Source: Halorhabdus salina (GTDB taxonomy: Archaea > Halobacteriota > Halobacteria > Halobacteriales > Haloarculaceae). From it: DNA of 64,000 bases. Position numbers and translations under genes: made by a program. Shown piece after piece: positions 17,552-28,544 of the stretch (its first letter is position 1; each line of letters opens with the position of its first letter). The notes beneath the pieces are model-generated. The model saw only the letters and a list, made by a program, of their open reading frames with translations. It was not told the origin of the DNA and did no database searches. The stretch lies in NCBI RefSeq assembly GCF_013839425.1, contig NZ_JACDNP010000001.1, positions 372,001 to 436,000 of the forward strand, read 5' to 3'.

Positions 17552-18463
17552 ATGGCAGCTATCGAAACGAACGGATTACATAAACGATACGGTGGAGATA
17601 TCCTTGCACTCGACGGCATCGACCTCCACGTCGAGGAGGGTGAAGTCTTCGGCTTTCTCGGGCCAAACGGCGCGGGCAAGTCCACGACGATCAACATCCT
17701 GCTTGATTTCGTCCGCCCAACAGAGGGCTCGGCGACGGTGCTGGGCATGGACGCCCAGGCCGATTCCCAGTCGATCCGACAGCGGACAGGCGTCCTCCCG
17801 GAAGGCTATCAGGTGTACGACCGCCTGACTGGCCGGCAACACGTCCAGTTCGTGATCGACTCGAAAGACGTCACGGCGGACCCCGACGCATTGCTGGAAC
17901 GAGTCGGCATCCCCGAGGCCGGAGACCGGACGGCCGGGGGCTACTCGAAAGGGATGAAACAGCGACTGACCCTGGCGATGGCCCTAGTCGGCCAGCCCGA
18001 TCTACTGATCCTCGACGAACCGTCGACGGGGCTCGATCCCGCCGGAGCGAGAGAGATCCGCGAAATCGTCACGGAAGAGGCCGACCGCGGTGCGACCGTC
18101 TTCTTCTCCAGTCACATCCTCGAACAGGTCGAAGCTGTCTGCGACCGGGTGGGAATCCTCCGGGCGGGCGAACTCGTTGCCGTCGACTCCATCGAGGGAC
18201 TCCGGGAGGCGGCCGGTGACGGCGCAACCCTACGGGTCGAACTCGCTACAGTCACCGACAACGCGATCGAGATCGTCGAGGGCGTCCCGGGCGTCACAGA
18301 TGTGACACAGCGTGACGGCGGTCTAACTGTCTCAGTTGGCGACGGATCGAAGACAGCAGTGCTCTCGGCCCTGGAGGATGCCGGTCACGAAGTGACTGAC
18401 TTCCGGACGGAAGAGACCTCACTCGAAGAGATTTTCATGAGCTACACGGAGGGCTCGCGATGA
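17552..18463 (+). CDS. ABC transporter ATP-binding protein (ABC-2 exporter, first pair)
   Basis: A 303-residue ATPase of the NatA/NosF-like exporter group. Walker A GPNGAGKST lies near residue 39, the signature is YSKGMKQRL rather than LSGGQ (near 132), Walker B with LILDEPSTGLDP is near 150 and the H-loop is SSHILEQVE near 188. A regulatory C-terminal domain of about 80 residues follows. Its stop overlaps the permease start by four bases. The YSKGM signature is common in exporters of this group. Substrate unknown. Confidence 0.9.
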   Translation: MAAIETNGLHKRYGGDILALDGIDLHVEEGEVFGFLGPNGAGKSTTINILLDFVRPTEGSATVLGMDAQADSQSIRQRTGVLPEGYQVYDRLTGRQHVQFVIDSKDVTADPDALLERVGIPEAGDRTAGGYSKGMKQRLTLAMALVGQPDLLILDEPSTGLDPAGAREIREIVTEEADRGATVFFSSHILEQVEAVCDRVGILRAGELVAVDSIEGLREAAGDGATLRVELATVTDNAIEIVEGVPGVTDVTQRDGGLTVSVGDGSKTAVLSALEDAGHEVTDFRTEETSLEEIFMSYTEGSR

Positions 18464-19290
18464 GTACACTCGCTGTCGCCAAAAAGGACTTTCAGGATGC
18501 GCTGCGCTCGCGGGCGCTTTGGGGGCTGTCAGTACTGTTCATTCTCCTCTCGTTGTTCATCGCCTACGCGTTCGCGGAGTTCACGACGGAGATGGGCATC
18601 GAAGAGCAGACTGCCGAGGGCCTGGCGTACTTCCTCGCCAGCCAGATCGGGCTGTTCGTCTCGGTCACAGCCATCGTCATCGCCTACAAGGCCATTGCGG
18701 GCGAGCGCGAGAGTGGCTCGATCAAGATTCTCCTGTCGCTACCGCACACGCGTCGAGATGTCCTGCTCGGCAAGGTGCTCGGTCGTAGTGCGACCTTGGC
18801 CGTTCCCACGCTCATCGGCCTTGCCGCCGGAGCAGCCCTCGGAAGCGTATTGATGGGCGAGTTCGCCGTCGTCGCTCTCGGGGCGTTACTGGCCATGTCG
18901 CTGCTGTTCGTGGTGACCTACATTAGCATCGTCGTCGGCCTCTCGGCGTTGACGGGGTCGACATCGCGAGCCTCGATGCTGACGATCGGATATTTCCTCG
19001 TCTTCGAGTTCCTGTGGGGTGCCGTCAGCTTCGGGGTCGTCTGGCTCATGAACGGGTTCTCGCTGCCCAGCGAGATGCCGAACTGGGTCTTCCTCGTCAA
19101 TCAAGTACCGCCCAGTGCGGCGTTCACGACCGGGCTCACCGCGCTCATGCCCGGTGACATCCCAGCGGCCACCGATCCTGACTTCCAGGCGTTCTACGCC
19201 ACGCCATGGCTCGGTCTCGTCATCCTGGCGTTCTGGCTGGTCGTCCCCCTGGCGATCGGTTACTGGCGGTTCTCGAAGGCAGATATCTGA
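18460..19290 (+). CDS. ABC-2 type permease (first pair)
   Basis: A 276-residue membrane protein of the NosY/ABC-2 type with six predicted membrane spans. The N-terminus VAKKDFQDALRSRALWGLSV and the internal AGERESGSIKILLSLPHTR (cytoplasmic coupling region near residue 85) are family hallmarks. It ends LAIGYWRFSKADI, almost the same ending as the second permease (LAIGYWRFQTTDL), so the two pairs arose by duplication. It partners the ATPase whose stop overlaps its start. Confidence 0.88.
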   Translation: MSTLAVAKKDFQDALRSRALWGLSVLFILLSLFIAYAFAEFTTEMGIEEQTAEGLAYFLASQIGLFVSVTAIVIAYKAIAGERESGSIKILLSLPHTRRDVLLGKVLGRSATLAVPTLIGLAAGAALGSVLMGEFAVVALGALLAMSLLFVVTYISIVVGLSALTGSTSRASMLTIGYFLVFEFLWGAVSFGVVWLMNGFSLPSEMPNWVFLVNQVPPSAAFTTGLTALMPGDIPAATDPDFQAFYATPWLGLVILAFWLVVPLAIGYWRFSKADI

Positions 19291-19356
19291 GCAAATCGAC
19301 GGACTCGACAGCCCGTAACGACAAGGATTATGCCGGCCGCCCCGGAACCGCGGGGC

Positions 19357-20262
19357 ATGGTCGCCATTGACCTTACCGACGTCACCAAGACATATGGTGG
19401 CGTCACCGCCCTCCAAGGAGTCGACCTGACCGTCGAGTCAGGCGAGGTGTTTGGCTTTCTCGGCCCGAACGGGGCCGGAAAATCCACGACGATCGACATC
19501 CTGCTCGATCACGCCCGCCCGACGGCCGGCCAGGCGCGTGTCCTCGGGATGGACGCCCAGAGCGAAACAGTCGCCGTCCGGGAACGAACCGGCGTCCTCC
19601 CCGAACGATTCGGGCCACTCGGCGAGATGACCGGCCGCCAACACGTCGAATTTACGATCGAGGCGAAGGACGCCAACGACGATCCCGACGCTATCATGGA
19701 GCGCACCGGGATCGCCCACGCCGCCGACCGGCCCGCCAGCGGCTACTCGAAGGGAATGACCCAGCGGCTGATGCTGGGGATGGCACTGGTCGACGACCCC
19801 GACCTGTTGATCCTCGACGAGCCGACAACGGGACTGGACCCCAACGGCGCACGACAGATGCGCGAGATTGTCCACGAAGAGGCCGATCGCGGGGCAACGG
19901 TGTTCTTCTCGAGCCATATCCTCGAACAGGTCGAAGCGGTCTGTGATCGGGTCGGCATCCTCGACCAGGGGACACTCGTCGCCGTCGACTCTATCGACGG
20001 CCTCCGAGAAGCGGCCGGCACCACCGGCGAGATGGCCGTGACACTGGACGCGATACCCGAGGGACTGATCGCCGATATCGAGGCCATCGATGGAGTCTCG
20101 TCGGCCCGAACGGATGGAGACAGCGTGATCGCCGGCTGTGAGAACCCCGCCAAGGGCGAAGTGGTGCGGGTCACACAGCAGGCAGGCGCGACCGTCGAGA
20201 ACATTGAGACCAGCGAGGCGAGCCTGGAAGATCTCTTTGCCGCCTACACGGGGGGTGCCTGA
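19357..20262 (+). CDS. ABC transporter ATP-binding protein (ABC-2 exporter, second pair)
   Basis: About 301 residues from the ATG at 19357 (MVAIDLTDVTKTYGG); an in-frame ATG nine codons upstream is possible. Walker A is GPNGAGKST near residue 38, the signature YSKGMTQRL, Walker B LLILDEPTTGLDP and the H-loop SSHILEQVEA. It is close to the first ATPase along most of its length, diverging in the C-terminal regulatory domain. The permease gene begins one base after its stop. Confidence 0.9.
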   Translation: MVAIDLTDVTKTYGGVTALQGVDLTVESGEVFGFLGPNGAGKSTTIDILLDHARPTAGQARVLGMDAQSETVAVRERTGVLPERFGPLGEMTGRQHVEFTIEAKDANDDPDAIMERTGIAHAADRPASGYSKGMTQRLMLGMALVDDPDLLILDEPTTGLDPNGARQMREIVHEEADRGATVFFSSHILEQVEAVCDRVGILDQGTLVAVDSIDGLREAAGTTGEMAVTLDAIPEGLIADIEAIDGVSSARTDGDSVIAGCENPAKGEVVRVTQQAGATVENIETSEASLEDLFAAYTGGA

Positions 20263-20263
20263 G

Positions 20264-21106
20264 ATGCGCTGGCTCCAGATCGCCCGCAAGGACTTCGACG
20301 ATTCGCGTCGTGAACGGCAGTTGTACTACCTGCTCGGACTGCTGGGACTCGTTGGCCTCGGCATCGGCTACGTCGTCGGTGACAACAGCAGCAGTAGCAT
20401 GGCTGCATCGGAGGTGCTGCCGTTGTTCCTGCTCAACGTGTTTGGCTTTATCGCGCCGATCGTAGCGTTGACGATCAGCCAGAGTGACATCGTCGGTAAA
20501 CGGGCGACCGGCGAACTGTCGGTCCTGTTGAGCCTGCCGTTCTCGCGGCACACGATCGTCCTCGGGAGTTTTCTCGGTCGCATTGCCGTCCTGACAGCTG
20601 TCCTTGTGCCCGCGTTCGTCCTGGCGTCGGTGCTGTCGACGGCGATGGGTGCACCACTGGACGTCGCCCTCCTCGCGACGACCTTCCTGCTGATCTGGAC
20701 GGTAGGAGTCGTGTTCACGGCGATCGCCCTTGGCCTTTCGACGCTGACCCGCTCGACGTCGATCGCCGCTGGCGGTTCGTTCGGTATCTTCCTATTGTTC
20801 GTCTTCCAGCTGTGGTCGGTGATCCCCACCGGCATCCGATACCTGCTCGGTGGCCTCTCGATGCCCTCCGGCCCGAAACCGGAGTGGGCAGCCGCATTCA
20901 TCCAGCTGTCGCCGTTCACTGGCATTCGAAACCTGGCCCATCCGATCGCTCCGGAACTGCTCAGGAACTTTCCGCTCGCGCTGGGATCCGTCGGCGAAAG
21001 CGTCCCGTGGTACCAGGAGCCAGTCTTTGCCGGCTTCGTCGTCCTCGCGTGGATCGTCCTGCCGCTCGCGATCGGCTACTGGCGGTTCCAGACGACTGAT
21101 CTCTGA
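20264..21106 (+). CDS. ABC-2 type permease (second pair)
   Basis: A 280-residue permease with six membrane spans, starting MRWLQIARKDFDDSRRERQL. The coupling segment VGKRATGELSVLLSLPFSR near residue 80 matches the first permease. The ATG at 20264 was chosen because the longer in-frame extension overlaps the ATPase gene. Together with the upstream three genes it forms a four-gene exporter cluster, likely transcribed from the promoter at 17515. A convergent pirin gene follows. Confidence 0.87.
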   Translation: MRWLQIARKDFDDSRRERQLYYLLGLLGLVGLGIGYVVGDNSSSSMAASEVLPLFLLNVFGFIAPIVALTISQSDIVGKRATGELSVLLSLPFSRHTIVLGSFLGRIAVLTAVLVPAFVLASVLSTAMGAPLDVALLATTFLLIWTVGVVFTAIALGLSTLTRSTSIAAGGSFGIFLLFVFQLWSVIPTGIRYLLGGLSMPSGPKPEWAAAFIQLSPFTGIRNLAHPIAPELLRNFPLALGSVGESVPWYQEPVFAGFVVLAWIVLPLAIGYWRFQTTDL

Positions 21107-21123
21107 GAGGACGCGATCGAAAA

Positions 21124-21873
21124 TTACCGACCGATCGTTCCCTGCCTGGTAATCGGGGCGTCGGGGTTAATCTCAAACGCGACGAGCAACGAGTCTTCTC
21201 GGGCAGTGACTGTCGTCGTACCCTCGACGAGCAGGCCGCTCTCGGCTTCCTCGAAGGTCATATCCCCAGCAGTGACGGCCCCGTCGAAGACGTAAAAATA
21301 CGTGTCCCACCCGGGTTCGGTCGGCACGTCGATGCGGTCGCCCGCTTCCAGATGCGTGTCATAGAAGTGGACCTCGTTGCGGACGAAAAGCGGCGCGGCC
21401 GATCCCTCGGGACCGAAAAGGTGTCGCCACTCGCCCTCGACGGGGTCGGGGATGGATACGTGCTGGATGTCCGGCTCGAGATCGAGGCTGTGCGGCCGGA
21501 CGAAGATCTGGAGCATCCGCAGCGGCGGGTCGTCGGCGAGGGTACGCTCCTCGTGCCAGAAGCCGCTGCCGGCGTTCATCACCATCATGTGCTCGGCGTC
21601 GGTCACGAGCTTGTTACCCTCGCCGTCGTCGTGGCGCATCACGCCCGTAGGAACCCAGGAGATGATCTCCTCGTTTCGATGCTGGTGCATCCGAATGAGT
21701 GTGTCCGGGTCCATGAACGACTCGACGACGGTCGCCAGGGGGCCGTACCCGTGGTCGTCGTGGTCCGGCAGGTTCCGGCCAGGGAAGTTGAAATGTGTTC
21801 GGAACTTGCCCTGGTTCTGTGAAACGTCAGTACGTGTGGCTTTATAGAGGGTGTTCGTCGATTCGAGACTCAT
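21124..21873 (-). CDS. Pirin family protein
   Basis: A 249-residue bicupin. The N-terminal cupin has metal ligands in RMHQHRNEEIISWVPTGVM (about 61-79) with HMMVMNAGSGFWHEE following. The C-terminal cupin includes EVHFYDTHLEAGDRIDVP near 167. Pirins are iron-binding proteins, some with quercetinase activity; the role in haloarchaea is not settled. Start MSLESTNTLYKATRTDV is well placed with a private upstream region of about 100 bases. It is convergent with the exporter cluster. Confidence 0.88.
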   Translation of the reverse strand: MSLESTNTLYKATRTDVSQNQGKFRTHFNFPGRNLPDHDDHGYGPLATVVESFMDPDTLIRMHQHRNEEIISWVPTGVMRHDDGEGNKLVTDAEHMMVMNAGSGFWHEERTLADDPPLRMLQIFVRPHSLDLEPDIQHVSIPDPVEGEWRHLFGPEGSAAPLFVRNEVHFYDTHLEAGDRIDVPTEPGWDTYFYVFDGAVTAGDMTFEEAESGLLVEGTTTVTAREDSLLVAFEINPDAPITRQGTIGR

Positions 21874-21976
21874 TGTAGACTGTATTCGGGCTGGACGGGT
21901 ATAGGGGCGAGGGAGGCGTCAAAACGCGTCGTGTGGGCGATGAGAGGGGCTGTTGACGATCCCCTGCGGTGCCCGC

Positions 21977-24061
<2,085 letters not shown>

Positions 24062-24152
24062 TCACCTCTCGCGGCCGCTCCCTCTTTGCAGGTTCGATGG
24101 GCGTCCATCGAGCCCTGAACGGGCGTCTGAAACCGAGTGTCCGATCGAAGAA

Positions 24153-25217
24153 CTAGGGCTTCACCAGGATCTTCACCTGCTCGCTCTCGGGGCCGAGCAG
24201 TTGTTCGAACCCACCGTCGACAATCTCGTCGAGTTCGATCCGATCGGTGATGAGCGGATCGGGATCGAGACGACCGTCTTCAAGCATGTCGATGACCATA
24301 CCGAACTCCTCGCCGGAGCGAGGCCCACCCTGGTACGCGATCGAGCCGACGATCGAGCGCTCGGGTATGACGAGGTCGTTCGGATTGGTTTCCAGCGCTT
24401 CCTCGAAGATACTCACTTCCGCCACGCGCCCGCCCGGTCGAGTGCTATTGATCGCCTGGTTATACGTCGCCTCGACACCGCCGACATCGAACGCGATGTC
24501 GACACCCTCGCCAGTTTCCGCTCGAACGACCTCGAGGGCGTCTTCCTCCATCGGATCGATCAACACGTCTGCCCCACACGCCTCGGCGCGCGCCCGTCGC
24601 TCGTCACGGGGTTCCGAGACGATGATCGGTCCGGCGCCGGCCGCCCGAAGCGCCTGGATCTGACAGAGCCCGATCGGTCCGGCCCCGAACACGGCGACCG
24701 AATCGCCGGCCGAGATGTCGGCGACTCTGGCCGCGTGCAGCGCAACCGTCAACGGTTCGACGAGAGCGCCGTATTCGACCGGGATGTCACCGAGGGGAAT
24801 TGCCTGTTCGGCGTCGACGACGACGTTCTCGGCGAACCCGCCGTTTGCCGCCAGTCCGGAAAATCCGAGCGATTCACACCGGTGGTACTCACCGGCCTCA
24901 CAACGGGGACAGGTCCCACAGTAGATGATCGGATTGGCTGTAACGGCGTCCCCGTTCGAGAAGTCAGTGACGTCAGCGCCAACCTCGGAGACAATCCCAC
25001 TGAACTCGTGGCCCATCGTGAGCGGTGCCTGGACACCCGAGACAGGATGCGGGGCGTCTCCCGGAATAAAGATCGGCCCGGCTGTATATTCATGGAGGTC
25101 CGACCCGCAGATGCCACACGCTTCGATGTCGATCCGGACTTGCTCGGGACCGACCGAGTCCGGTTCAATATCTTCGACACGGATGTCTTCCTGACCGTAA
25201 TATCTGGCTGCGTCCAT
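24153..25217 (-). CDS. Zinc-dependent alcohol dehydrogenase, 2,3-butanediol dehydrogenase-like
   Basis: A 354-residue medium-chain dehydrogenase. Catalytic zinc ligands are CGICGSDLHEY near residue 35 and GHEFSGIV near 69. The structural zinc loop CGTCPRCEAGEYHRCE is near 99. The NAD(P) Rossmann motif is VFGAGPIGLCQIQALRAAGA near 175. Sequence features such as IPGDAPHPVSGVQAPLTMGH resemble (R,R)-butanediol dehydrogenases rather than threonine dehydrogenases, but the substrate cannot be fixed. It stands alone, with about 250 bases to the upstream aminotransferase gene. Confidence 0.88.
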   Translation of the reverse strand: MDAARYYGQEDIRVEDIEPDSVGPEQVRIDIEACGICGSDLHEYTAGPIFIPGDAPHPVSGVQAPLTMGHEFSGIVSEVGADVTDFSNGDAVTANPIIYCGTCPRCEAGEYHRCESLGFSGLAANGGFAENVVVDAEQAIPLGDIPVEYGALVEPLTVALHAARVADISAGDSVAVFGAGPIGLCQIQALRAAGAGPIIVSEPRDERRARAEACGADVLIDPMEEDALEVVRAETGEGVDIAFDVGGVEATYNQAINSTRPGGRVAEVSIFEEALETNPNDLVIPERSIVGSIAYQGGPRSGEEFGMVIDMLEDGRLDPDPLITDRIELDEIVDGGFEQLLGPESEQVKILVKP

Positions 25218-25470
25218 ACAAGCCAGCCTAACACGCAGATAGGGATAATCGGTCGACCAGTTCCCACTCGGCGATAACCCAGTCGCATCTTAAAAACAAT
25301 CCCAGATCAGGGCCGAAACCCAGTTCCGCAGCGCCTCAACCGTCGGGGCGATCTGAGTCAAACATGAACGCAGAATCGTCCAACGACTGTCCCAAACGCC
25401 GAAATAACCGAAACACAGCGACCGCCCCTATCCACGATACCGACGAGATCCGGCCGGCGGGCTAGTTCCC

Positions 25471-26592
25471 TCAGAAGTCGGCCACGTCCTCGATGGCGTC
25501 GGTCAGTTCTTTGATACTCTCGAGATCGTGTTCGCCCATGTGCCCGATCCGGAAGGTTTTCTCGCCGAGTTGCGAGCCGTAGCCGTTCGAGAACACCATG
25601 TCGTACTCTTCGGAGACTTCCTCGATGGTCCCGGAGACGTCGATGCCCTGGGTGTTCTCGATACAGGAGACCGTCTGGGAGCGATAGCCTTCCTCGGCGA
25701 AGAGGTCAAAGTGCTCGCGCGCCCAGTCGTGAACGTACTCGGTCATCTCGCGGTGGCGCTGGTCGCGCTCGTGGTGACCTTCCTCGAGCATGTGTTTCAT
25801 CTGCTTGCGGTAGGCCAGCATGATCGGAATCGAGGGTGTCGAGTGGGTCTGGCCTTTCCGGTCGTAGTAGTCCAGACAGCGCTGGAAGCCACCGTACCAG
25901 GAGGCTGAGTCCTTACCGACCTCGCGCTCGTAGGCCTCGCTACTGACGACACAGACGGCCAGGCCGGGCGGCATCGCGAAGGCCTTCTGGGTGGACGTGA
26001 AGATGACGTCGATGTTGTGCTCGTCGATGTCGACGAAATCGCCACCGAGCGCGCTCACGGCGTCGACGACGAAGTACGTATCCTCGTATTCGGCAACCAC
26101 GTCGCCGATCTCCTCGATCGGATTCCGGACGCCAGTCGAGGACTCGTTCATCACGCTGGCGACGACGTCGTACTCGTTGTCACTCGCCTCGATGGCTTCC
26201 CGGACGTCCTCGGGTTTGATTGCCTCGCCCCAGTCGTATTCGAGCCGATCGACGTCCTTGCCCAGGCGCTCGGCGACGTTGGCGTGGCGCTCGCTGAAAC
26301 TCCCGCAGGTCGGCACGAGGATCTTCTCGTCGACGAGGTTCAGCGTCGAGGCCTCCCAGAATTCGGTGCCAGACCCCGTCAGAATGATGACCTCGTTGTC
26401 GGTGTCGAGGAACTCCTTGGTGTCCTCGACGATCGTGGTGTAAAGGTCGGTCATCCGGTCCATCCGGTGGCCGAACATGGGCTGGGCCATCTCCTCGATC
26501 ACGTCCTCACGGACCTCCGTGGGGCCGGGGATGTACAGGGTCTTCTCGGGGTAGTCGTCCGTATATTCGCGTTTCTCGGTCACGGAACTCAC
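25471..26592 (-). CDS. Class V aminotransferase, alanine-glyoxylate / serine-pyruvate type
   Basis: A 373-residue PLP enzyme. The N-terminus YIPGPTEVREDVIEEMAQPM with GHR soon after is the AGT-family signature. The PLP lysine is in FTSTQKAFAMPPG near residue 205, preceded by the Asp of VVDAVSALGGDF. A conserved arginine near the C-terminus lies in EKTFRIGHMGEHD. It probably transfers amino groups between alanine or serine and glyoxylate or pyruvate. Upstream lies an AT-rich stretch. It appears to be a single-gene transcript. Confidence 0.9.
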   Translation of the reverse strand: MSSVTEKREYTDDYPEKTLYIPGPTEVREDVIEEMAQPMFGHRMDRMTDLYTTIVEDTKEFLDTDNEVIILTGSGTEFWEASTLNLVDEKILVPTCGSFSERHANVAERLGKDVDRLEYDWGEAIKPEDVREAIEASDNEYDVVASVMNESSTGVRNPIEEIGDVVAEYEDTYFVVDAVSALGGDFVDIDEHNIDVIFTSTQKAFAMPPGLAVCVVSSEAYEREVGKDSASWYGGFQRCLDYYDRKGQTHSTPSIPIMLAYRKQMKHMLEEGHHERDQRHREMTEYVHDWAREHFDLFAEEGYRSQTVSCIENTQGIDVSGTIEEVSEEYDMVFSNGYGSQLGEKTFRIGHMGEHDLESIKELTDAIEDVADF

Positions 26593-26834
26593 CTTGGTAT
26601 GGTGACAGTCTCTGTCAGAGGCTATGGGAGTTTTGATACGACGGCGAAACGGCGACGGGGGTATGAGGATCTACTCACGGGAACAAGGCCGACATGATAA
26701 TCAAAATATAAGTGAGTTGAGTATTCTGTCACCAAGTATGACATGAACCGGCGATATCTCATAGCGATTCCCTACCCTAGAGACGAGTATTATCAGAGTC
26801 AGGATATATGTATCCGTCCACCCACTATGCGAGT

Positions 26835-27083
26835 TTATACGTCCCCATCTCCAATCCACGGTATCCTGTCAGATGTGACGACATACCACGCTAAAATAGG
26901 ACTAATAACGAGGGGGAGTCCAGTATTCAGCGCAATAATCATTCTGGGAGCGGAAAATGGTTCGAGATACACTCCTCTCACCATTGACGATAGTAATCCT
27001 AGGAGCGGAAGGAATCCTAGTGAAGTAACAACGATTCGCCAGATATTGAACGCCGAAATTTCGTACGTTTTCTCCAGAGACAT
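26835..27083 (-). CDS. Possible small membrane protein, 82 aa
   Basis: MSLEKTYEISAFNIWRIVVT leads into two hydrophobic segments (VVTSLGFLPLLGLLSSMVRG and a second ending ISPILAWYVV), followed by a short acidic tail. The two-span pattern favours a real gene over the basic, low-complexity plus-strand frame covering the same bases. There is no visible Shine-Dalgarno sequence, and codon usage is AT-rich, unlike the neighbours. It could be a recent acquisition or a decayed remnant. Confidence 0.4.
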   Translation of the reverse strand: MSLEKTYEISAFNIWRIVVTSLGFLPLLGLLSSMVRGVYLEPFSAPRMIIALNTGLPLVISPILAWYVVTSDRIPWIGDGDV

Positions 27084-27219
27084 GGTTATCTATATGCAGC
27101 AAGTGAATCATTCATTGAAACATCCAGACAAAAATCCATCGAGAATGATCTGTCTCAACATCAAATGATCCAGTGCCACCCGATACCCGACCCTACCCAA
27201 ATTTGCCGTAACTCGGAGT

Positions 27220-27239
27220 TATACCAGTCCAGAGGTATA
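27220..27239 (+). promoter_or_regulatory. Promoter-overlapping dyad upstream of metY
   Basis: An inverted repeat with arms TATACC (27220-27225) and GGTATA (27234-27239) around an 8-base spacer ends 13 bases before the metY ATG. The right arm is part of a TATA-like GGTATATGC. The position fits an operator for methionine-responsive control, but no regulator is identified. Confidence 0.35.
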
Positions 27240-27251
27240 TGCGTATGAAAC

Positions 27252-28544
27252 ATGAGCGAGCACGAGCAATCGTACTTCGGGACGCGGTGTTTACACGCCG
27301 GGCAGTCACCCGACCCCGAGACCGGCGCGGTCGCGCCGCCGATCCACCAGACGACCTCCTATGCCTTCGAGGACGCCGATCGCGCGGCCGATCTCTACGC
27401 CTTAGAGGCCGAGGGCAACATCTACAGCCGCTTCGATAATCCGACCGTCCGGACGCTCGAACGCCGCCTCGCCTCTCTGGAAGGCGGCGTCGACGCCGTC
27501 GCGACCGCCTCGGGGATGGCCGCCCTGGACGCGACGACGACCGTGCTGGCGAGCGCGGGCGACAATATCGTCTCTGCGTCGTCGATCTACGGCGGGACCC
27601 ACTCCTATCTGACGACGACCGCCCGACAGCGCGGTATCGAAGCCCGCTTCGTCGACACGCTGGATTACGACGCCTACGCCGAGGCGATCAACGACGAGAC
27701 TGCCTACGTCCACCTCGAAACGATCGGGAACCCATCGTTGATCACGCCGGATATCGAGCGCGTCGCCGAGGTTGCCCACGACCACGGCGCACCACTCGTC
27801 GTCGACAACACCTTCGCGACGCCCTATCTCTGTAACCCGATCGAGCACGGCGTCGACGTGGTCTGGGAATCGACGACGAAGTGGATCCACGGGTCGGGCA
27901 CCACGGTCGGCGGCGTCGTCGTCGATAGCGGCGCCTTCCCCTGGGACGAGTACGGCGAGCAGTACCCCGCACTGGGTGCCAATGCGGCGGAACTCGACGA
28001 CGATAGCTACGTCGATCGGTTCGGCGAGCGGGCCTTCGCCGTCGCAACCCGCCAGCGCGCCGTCCGGAACGTCGGCGACGGCCAGAAGCCCTTCGACGCC
28101 TGGACGACCCTGCAAGGGGCCGAAACCCTGGCCGTCCGGATGGAACGTCACTGCGAGAATGCCATGACCGTCGCCGAGTTCCTGGCCGACCATCCTAAGG
28201 TTGAGTGGGTCTCCTACCCCGGCCTGGAAAGTCACGAGACCCACGCCAACGCCAGTGAGTATCTGGAGGGAGGGTACGGCGGCATGGTGACTTTCGGCCT
28301 CTCGGGTGGCTACGAGGCGGGCCAGCGACTCTGTGAGGAGACCGACCTCGCGCAGTTCCTCGCAAACGTCGGCGACGCCAAGACACTGGTCATCCACCCA
28401 GCCTCGACGACGCACGCGAAACTGACTCCCGAAGAACAACGCGCAAGCGGCGTCGCGCCGGACATGGTCCGGTTGTCGGTCGGGATCGAAGACGCCAGAG
28501 ACATCATTGCGGACCTACAAACGGGAATAGAGACAGCGACATGA
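27252..28544 (+). CDS. metY: O-acetylhomoserine sulfhydrylase / Cys-Met metabolism PLP enzyme
   Basis: A 430-residue enzyme of the Cys/Met metabolism PLP family. [16 protein letters not shown] opens the protein, [20 protein letters not shown] is near 57 and the PLP lysine is in [12 protein letters not shown] near 212. The length and N-terminus match O-acetylhomoserine aminocarboxypropyltransferase, which makes homocysteine from O-acetylhomoserine and sulfide. Its stop overlaps the metX start by four bases, so the substrate-making and substrate-using enzymes are translated together. Confidence 0.93.
   Translation: MSEHEQSYFGTRCLHAGQSPDPETGAVAPPIHQTTSYAFEDADRAADLYALEAEGNIYSRFDNPTVRTLERRLASLEGGVDAVATASGMAALDATTTVLASAGDNIVSASSIYGGTHSYLTTTARQRGIEARFVDTLDYDAYAEAINDETAYVHLETIGNPSLITPDIERVAEVAHDHGAPLVVDNTFATPYLCNPIEHGVDVVWESTTKWIHGSGTTVGGVVVDSGAFPWDEYGEQYPALGANAAELDDDSYVDRFGERAFAVATRQRAVRNVGDGQKPFDAWTTLQGAETLAVRMERHCENAMTVAEFLADHPKVEWVSYPGLESHETHANASEYLEGGYGGMVTFGLSGGYEAGQRLCEETDLAQFLANVGDAKTLVIHPASTTHAKLTPEEQRASGVAPDMVRLSVGIEDARDIIADLQTGIETAT

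Larger units (their letters stand above)
26593..27251. other. AT-rich intergenic stretch
   Basis: Between the aminotransferase and metY there are about 660 bases. From about 26690 to 27240 the base composition is visibly much poorer in GC than the rest of the window. The only plausible gene is the 82-aa membrane ORF listed separately. No repeats, integrase or tRNA were seen. The end next to metY carries a TATA-like sequence and a dyad. Confidence 0.6.

Noticed and set aside
26743..27168. Plus-strand 141-aa open frame in the AT-rich stretch
   Set aside because: Low-complexity composition with no domain or membrane pattern; the opposite-strand 82-aa membrane frame is more protein-like.
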